DNA from: Candidatus Latescibacterota bacterium
Lineage (GTDB): Bacteria > Latescibacterota > UBA2968 > UBA8231
DNA: 64,000 nt
Assembly (NCBI GenBank): GCA_022819745.1
Contig: JAJEGS010000001.1
Coordinates: 1-64,000 of the forward strand
Reading direction: 5' to 3'
In this document: positions 59,938 through 64,000 of the stretch, in pieces
Layout: every line of letters starts with the position of its first letter
Position numbering within the stretch: position 1 is the first letter of the stretch
The notes under the pieces: model-generated
What the model saw: the letters and a program-made list of their open reading frames with translations, nothing else
Told to the model about the DNA's origin: nothing
Database searches by the model: none
Made by a program: the position numbers and the translations under genes

Positions 59938-61794
59938 TCACTTGGCTTCCTCCGCGGCCAATACCCCCAGATACTGTTCTCGGTCTGCGAGCACCTCTAT
60001 CGCCTTGGCTAGCTGCACATCCTCCTGCAATCCTTCAAGCAGTTGAGCCTTTCTCCCCCTGAAGCGCAAAATTAGTTCTCGACGTAAAGCACTCTTTATA
60101 TAAGGCTCCAACTCGCTGCTATACCGCCGCTCCCACTCCTGCTTCACCGCTGATCGTAGCTGCTGGATCGACTCCTGTGCAGCCTCACCCCAATCCATTT
60201 TCTCCGCCAAGTCCTCAAGGTCTGCTATTTGATTTAATCCTTTTTGGCCTTGGTCTAGACCTATGTCCTTAGTGCGGACGAACTCCATAAAGCCCTCAAC
60301 CATCTCATCGCTGACAGTCAGGTCTGGATGTTCCTCGGCCCAAGACGAGTCGGTCGATACATAATCTATGACAAAGTCGAAGAACAGCCGGCGACGCTCT
60401 AACTCTTGTACATAGGGAGGAAATGGTTCCGACTCAACACTAATATCGGGCCTAATACCGCCGCCGCCGAAGACCTTGCGACCTCGCTGGGTATAATAGG
60501 TTTGGTTCCCCATACTATCCGGCAATCCAGCCGCCCCCATCTTGGATTTACCCACTAAATCGCCCAAACGGATCAGGAGAACGCTCTCCGCGGACTCGGA
60601 ATCCATATCAAAATGAGATTGGAGTGCAGAAAGGGCCTTCGCCCTATTCTCTGAACGCAAAATAAGGTCCATCACCAACTGATGCGGCAATTCTCTATCG
60701 CCGAACAGAACGCTATGTGCGGGCTTGGCGATGTCTTGTTCGCGGTGAATACTGCGCCCACTGGGCGCGTAGTAGAGTGCCGTCGTCAGCTTTAAGGCAC
60801 TAGCTTCCTCTTCGCGTTCACGTAGGTCGAAAATGGTCTGTACCGAACCTTTGCCAAATGATGCCGCTCCGATAACCACGCCTCGATCGTTGTCTTGGAT
60901 GGCTCCAGCAACGATTTCGGAGGCGCTGGCGCTCCCCTCGTCAATCAGAACCACCAAGGGCACATTGCGCGCAATAGAATGACGGTGGGAATACTTGACT
61001 TCTTCTCTCCGCCCGTCGCGTTCCTTAATCGAAACGATCGGCACTCCTTGGGGTAAGAACAAATCGGCAACTTGGGTGGCTTGACTAAACAAGCCTCCGG
61101 GATTTCCTCGCAGGTCTAAAATTAGCCCTTCAACCCGAGGGAGACTTTTTATCGCCTCTTCCACTTCACTGGAGGTATGCTCGGAAAAACGCGTCTGGCG
61201 CATACTTATATAACCGATCTTTTTTTGGAGTTCCTCTACCAGCACAACGCTCCTGATCGTGATTATTTCCCGTTGAATTTCAACTTCGCGCGGCGTGGCT
61301 CCTAAGTGGGGAGCGACCGAGATTGCGACCTTTGTGCCAGGTTCTCCGCGCAGTGCATTGACCACAGATTCAAGCTGCATATCCAAGGTACTTTTGCCCT
61401 CCACAGCGACGATCAAGTCTCCCGGTCTCAGCCCCGCCCGAAAGGCAGGAGTATCTTCAATAGGGGAAATTACCACGGGAAAGCGATCTTTTATGGCAAC
61501 CGTAATCCCCAATCCCGCGAACTTGCCCGTCGTGTCTTGGCGCAACTGGCGCAAACCCTCCTCGTCGTAATACTCGCTGTATGGATCCAGTTGGCCGAGC
61601 ATGCCCTTGATGGCTGCGCTCATAACCTCCCTTTGGTCCAGACGGGCGTAATAGTTTTCCAGAATGCGCGAATACACGGCTCCGAAACGCTCCCAACTGG
61701 CATTTACCTCCGCATACGGATCTTCCGTAGGCGCCGCCTGGATTGCGTTCGCACTTGCAATTAAAAAAATCAATCCCATTAAGAAGTGTCGCAT
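59938..61794 (-). CDS. C-terminal processing peptidase, S41 family
   Basis: 618 aa from ATG 61794, after GAGGAG; the open frame to 61827 overlaps tmk. Signal peptide (MRHFLMGLIFLIASANAIQAA). PDZ domain around residues 90-170 (PVVISPIEDTPAFRAGLRPGDL), then the S41 core: GLILDLRGNPGGLFSQA, the catalytic Ser in DEGSASASEIVAGA and the Lys in ASFGKGSVQ. Trims C-terminal tails of periplasmic proteins. The C-terminal 200 residues (coiled, charged) are longer than in CtpA. Transcribed after tmk with two bases between. Confidence 0.93.
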   Translation of the reverse strand: MRHFLMGLIFLIASANAIQAAPTEDPYAEVNASWERFGAVYSRILENYYARLDQREVMSAAIKGMLGQLDPYSEYYDEEGLRQLRQDTTGKFAGLGITVAIKDRFPVVISPIEDTPAFRAGLRPGDLIVAVEGKSTLDMQLESVVNALRGEPGTKVAISVAPHLGATPREVEIQREIITIRSVVLVEELQKKIGYISMRQTRFSEHTSSEVEEAIKSLPRVEGLILDLRGNPGGLFSQATQVADLFLPQGVPIVSIKERDGRREEVKYSHRHSIARNVPLVVLIDEGSASASEIVAGAIQDNDRGVVIGAASFGKGSVQTIFDLREREEEASALKLTTALYYAPSGRSIHREQDIAKPAHSVLFGDRELPHQLVMDLILRSENRAKALSALQSHFDMDSESAESVLLIRLGDLVGKSKMGAAGLPDSMGNQTYYTQRGRKVFGGGGIRPDISVESEPFPPYVQELERRRLFFDFVIDYVSTDSSWAEEHPDLTVSDEMVEGFMEFVRTKDIGLDQGQKGLNQIADLEDLAEKMDWGEAAQESIQQLRSAVKQEWERRYSSELEPYIKSALRRELILRFRGRKAQLLEGLQEDVQLAKAIEVLADREQYLGVLAAEEAK

Positions 61795-61796
61795 AG

Positions 61797-62438
61797 CTAT
61801 TTTTTCTCCTCGGGAAACCACGACCACTGCCGACGCAACGCGTCCTGAATCCCTTCAGCTAGTCGATCTATTCCGAGCTGCGCGTCAAAAACCAAGCCTG
61901 TTGGATCTTTTTGGGCTATCTGTTGGTAGCCTCGGGAAACCTTCTCTTGTAGTGCCATTCCTGTTTGCTCCAACCTATCCGCGACATCCCGCCGTCTCAG
62001 GCGAGCCCAAGCCACTTCTACGGGCAAGAGCAGATATATTGTCGCGTCCGGTAAACACTCCCCCACAGCCAGCCGATTGACCTGTTCGATCACTTCAAGA
62101 TCCAAACCGCGCCCATATCCCTGATACGCTATTGATGAGGCAATATAGCGGTCGCAAATAACCACATCTCCCCGGTTGAGCGACGGTGCGATCACCTCTT
62201 CTACGTGCTGTGAACGACTGGCTGCATAGAGGAACAATTCTGCTGTTGGGGATATTCCCTCTAGGCTTGGATCGAGAACAAGCTGGCGGATCTTTTCTGC
62301 GACCGGCGTCCCACCTGGCTCTCTGGTCAGTGTAACCGGAAGACCTGCTTCTCTTAAATGCGACGCTAGCAGGCGGGATTGGGTTGTAGTTCCACTGCCA
62401 TCAACCCCCTCAAACGCGATGAAATGACCTTGGGACAC
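61797..62438 (-). CDS. tmk: Thymidylate kinase with modified P-loop
   Basis: 213 aa starting at GTG 62438. FEGVDGSGTTTQSRLLASHL is the P-loop region, with Thr where most kinases have the Lys of GxGK(T/S). The DRY/x motif CDRYIASSIAYQGYGRGLD and LTREPGGTPVAEKIR are otherwise typical. Similar GSGTTTQ loops occur in some bacterial TMKs, from memory, so activity is not ruled out. Makes dTDP from dTMP. Between pgsA-like and ctp genes. Confidence 0.9.
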   Translation of the reverse strand: MSQGHFIAFEGVDGSGTTTQSRLLASHLREAGLPVTLTREPGGTPVAEKIRQLVLDPSLEGISPTAELFLYAASRSQHVEEVIAPSLNRGDVVICDRYIASSIAYQGYGRGLDLEVIEQVNRLAVGECLPDATIYLLLPVEVAWARLRRRDVADRLEQTGMALQEKVSRGYQQIAQKDPTGLVFDAQLGIDRLAEGIQDALRRQWSWFPEEKK

Positions 62439-62454
62439 GACGGCGAGGAGATGC

Positions 62455-63075
62455 TTATTGGGACTGCTGGACAGAGGCGGGCGAATTGGGACCTGATTTC
62501 AGCCTGTTGCGGATATGAGCGAGGCGCTCAACAACCGTATAGTTGGTCGTAACGGCCAATAAAACCAGTACGAAAACCAAACCTTGGTGGCCGATCAGGC
62601 TCCCCACAGCCAAGGCCGTTAGACGTTCTGGGCGCTGCATGAAGCCCACCTTGCAATCCTCGCCCAGCCCCTCTGCACGAGCCCTTACGTAACTAACCAT
62701 CAGCGAACCAGTAATAGCAAAAAAGAGAATCCCCGAGGCAATCCATTCATCGCGGCCGATCAAATACGCACCGATGCCAAAATAAATAAATATCTCAGAG
62801 TATCGATCTGTCGTCGAATCCAATAAGGCTCCGAACTTGGTCTCCTTGTGGCCCTCTCTTGCAACTTGTCCATCCAAGATGTCGCAGAGGCCCGCCACTA
62901 TCATAATGAGAGCCCCCCATTGCAAATAGCCCTTGGCAAACGCCGCAGTTGCCCCCACGTTCATAACTAGCCCCATCAGCGTCAGCCAATCGGGTCTGAA
63001 GCCCAAGCGAATAAACAAATGCGCCAACGGCCTAAGGATGACCAGACACCACTTTTTCAGATATTTATCTAGCAA
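62455..63075 (-). CDS. CDP-alcohol phosphatidyltransferase
   Basis: 206 aa from TTG 63075. The family motif DG(x)2AR(x)8G(x)3D(x)3D is complete (DGQVAR through LLDSTTD, residues about 66-89). Six membrane helices. It could make phosphatidylglycerophosphate or phosphatidylinositol-type lipids; not decidable. The start is unusual: the nearest in-frame start is TTG with weak AGG spacing. An ATG with AAGGA lies at 63112 in another frame and reads through TTCTTTTTT; a one-base shift there gives a natural N-terminus (see findings). Last gene before the putative origin. Confidence 0.85.
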   Translation of the reverse strand: MLDKYLKKWCLVILRPLAHLFIRLGFRPDWLTLMGLVMNVGATAAFAKGYLQWGALIMIVAGLCDILDGQVAREGHKETKFGALLDSTTDRYSEIFIYFGIGAYLIGRDEWIASGILFFAITGSLMVSYVRARAEGLGEDCKVGFMQRPERLTALAVGSLIGHQGLVFVLVLLAVTTNYTVVERLAHIRNRLKSGPNSPASVQQSQ

Positions 63076-63112
63076 AAAAGAACCTATTTCGCAGACGCTT
63101 GAGAGTGGCCAT
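63065..63112 (-). other. Short leader ORF or frameshifted N-terminus of the phosphatidyltransferase gene
   Basis: ATG 63112 preceded by AAGGA (7-base gap) opens a 15-codon frame MATLKRLRNRFFFAR, stop at 63067-63065, overlapping the TTG start of the gene at 63075. Skipping one base after TTTTTT would join it to the gene's frame. Leader peptide, programmed shift or assembly error in the homopolymer are possible. Confidence 0.4.
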
Positions 63113-63212
63113 TGAGAATCCTTGTCCTCGGAAACTACATTAAAAATATACTCGTTTTTTTCTTTTCCTCCAAAGGATTTACCGCCGATCTTTCCACTTT
63201 CTTAAGAACAAG

Positions 63213-63368
63213 TTTTCCACATCAAACCTCACCGTCTCTACTCAGTACTTCGCTAAATTATGGCCTATCTATTAGATAAAATTAGACATATACGTCCCTC
63301 AAAGGGCCTAAATATCACAACTCTTTTAATTTTTGGGTGTGGATAAGTATGTGTAAAACTATGTAAAA
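63213..63368. other. Candidate replication origin (DnaA-box cluster)
   Basis: In the 321-base AT-rich gap between rsmG and the phosphatidyltransferase gene there are a perfect consensus DnaA box (TTATCCACA on the minus strand, 63346-63338), a TTTTCCACA on the plus strand (63213-63221), and two weaker boxes next to the first: TTTTACACA (63358-63350) and TTTTACATA (63368-63360). Adjacent AT-rich stretches (63130-63175, 63255-63335) could be unwinding regions. Position beside rsmG (gidB) is a classical site for oriC. Confidence 0.55.
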
Positions 63369-63396
63369 CTACACTCGGAACGCCCGACAATAGCAA

Positions 63397-64000
63397 TTAG
63401 TAGAATAGCCCCAATGCACTCCCCACCCGATCGGCCCTCCATGCCAACAACTCCGAATGAGCAGCATCTTTTCCAAGCGTTGAAAGAATCCAGCCATGAG
63501 GAGATAAATGTCTTTGTACTAAAGCAAGCAGCTTATCAGGAGGAGCCACGGCTCTCGCCGTCACCAAATCCGCACCCACTGGACTCAAACTCTCTATCCG
63601 CTCGTTTACAACCTCTATTCGATCAAGCCCCACCGACCTTACAACTTCTTTGAGAAAATGCGCCCGCTTCCGCCTGCTTTCGACGAGAATAAAATAGGTG
63701 TCGGGAAGAGCAATATTCAGCGGAATAGCCGGGAATCCAGCTCCTGATCCCAAGTCCATAACTAGCCGATGCGGGAGACTTGCTACGACCGGAACCATAG
63801 TCAACGCCTGCCTCAAGTGCTTAGTTGCTACGACGGACCAATCTCGTCGCGAGACCAGATTGATTCTTCTCGACCACTGACTCAGGAGATGCAGATATAT
63901 CTCTAGCTTGGGCCAGACATCCTCAAGAGAACAAGAGATAATCCCTTCTCTTTTTAACTGATCGAAATCCTCGCGTATCTCAGACGGCAGTTCGATTATC
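63397..64000 (-). CDS. rsmG: 16S rRNA (guanine527-N7)-methyltransferase, N-terminus cut by window edge
   Basis: The frame is open from 64000 to the stop at 63397 (201 visible residues). Its visible start, IELPSEIREDFDQLKREGI, and WSRRINLVSRRDW are the N-terminal part, and VMDLGSGAGFPAIPLNIALP is the SAM motif; LVTARAVAPPDKLLAL is the conserved TARAV segment. An internal start (63816) is a truncated reading. The true start is beyond the edge. Methylates G527 of 16S rRNA. Usually next to mnmG (gidA) and near the origin. Confidence 0.95.
   Translation of the reverse strand, partial: IIELPSEIREDFDQLKREGIISCSLEDVWPKLEIYLHLLSQWSRRINLVSRRDWSVVATKHLRQALTMVPVVASLPHRLVMDLGSGAGFPAIPLNIALPDTYFILVESRRKRAHFLKEVVRSVGLDRIEVVNERIESLSPVGADLVTARAVAPPDKLLALVQRHLSPHGWILSTLGKDAAHSELLAWRADRVGSALGLFY

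Noticed and set aside
1..64000. Insertion sequences, integrases, phage genes, CRISPR arrays or rRNA genes
   Set aside because: I looked for transposase motifs (DDE, HUH), integrase signatures, regular direct repeats with spacers and rRNA segments and saw none. Only the two tRNA genes at 26593 and 33000 were found.

Overview
The window looks like chromosomal DNA of an uncultured bacterium of the FCB / Latescibacteria-Poribacteria kind. This is an inference from gene content, not a database match: a secreted protein with a FlgD-like C-terminal domain (ENYPNPFNP...), several phytanoyl-CoA dioxygenase (PhyH) family proteins beside sulfatases and Gfo/Idh/MocA oxidoreductases, and many TPR and lipoproteins. 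Most coding DNA is visibly GC-rich. Two stretches are clearly AT-richer: the left end (about 1-2100) and the right end (about 63100-64000).

Left end (1-2040): a partial ORF at the edge, a DNA methyltransferase and a Phd/YefM-type antitoxin with no visible toxin, behind a consensus promoter overlapped by palindromes; it looks acquired. Accessory region (2131-26585): three PhyH dioxygenases, a protein of an unrecognised family, DoxX, cupin, a DUF362 secreted protein, an ArsP-like permease, two translationally coupled Cys-type sulfatases, an MFS transporter, RNase D, an MscS channel, an O6-alkylguanine transferase, two Gfo/Idh/MocA oxidoreductases, a BASS transporter, a DtxR-like regulator, GAPDH, an M20 peptidase and a malate/L-lactate-type dehydrogenase. 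This suggests catabolism of sulfated or methylated organic matter.

Core block on the minus strand (26593-33962): ispE, tRNA-Gln, rplY/ctc, pth, a K+-dependent-type membrane pyrophosphatase, rpsF, a DUF2232 membrane protein, rplI, a lipoprotein and a selenocysteine tRNA. No rpsR lies between rpsF and rplI. Plus-strand block (34049-50756): a giant periplasmic TPR protein, a sigma54-type activator with a degenerate receiver, an HtrA protease and an M24 peptidase; then a cytochrome c maturation operon with a CxxxY-type CcmE, a CcmF-CcmH fusion, a zinc-ribbon CcmI-like protein, an uncharacterised membrane-anchored protein and CcmA, B, C and a 53-aa CcmD; then two overlapping DUF151-UVR proteins and a lipoprotein.

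Right part (50765-64000): an XRE regulator, a free-standing structured RNA gene with its own promoter and terminator (6S-like in shape), two glycosyltransferases, a CPBP protease, sucCD, an epimerase, rplU-rpmA, RNase E/G, a C-terminal processing protease, tmk, a CDP-alcohol phosphatidyltransferase, an AT-rich gap with a cluster of DnaA-box-like sites (oriC candidate), and rsmG running off the edge.

The most unusual signals are: a 28-bp palindromic element present twice inside protein-coding genes (ogt C-terminus and ccmA), in the same reading frame, adding the peptide SP(M/V)LAT; the unusual composition of the Ccm operon; the structured RNA at 51441-51648; the putative origin; and an apparent frameshift or leader ORF at the start of the phosphatidyltransferase gene.
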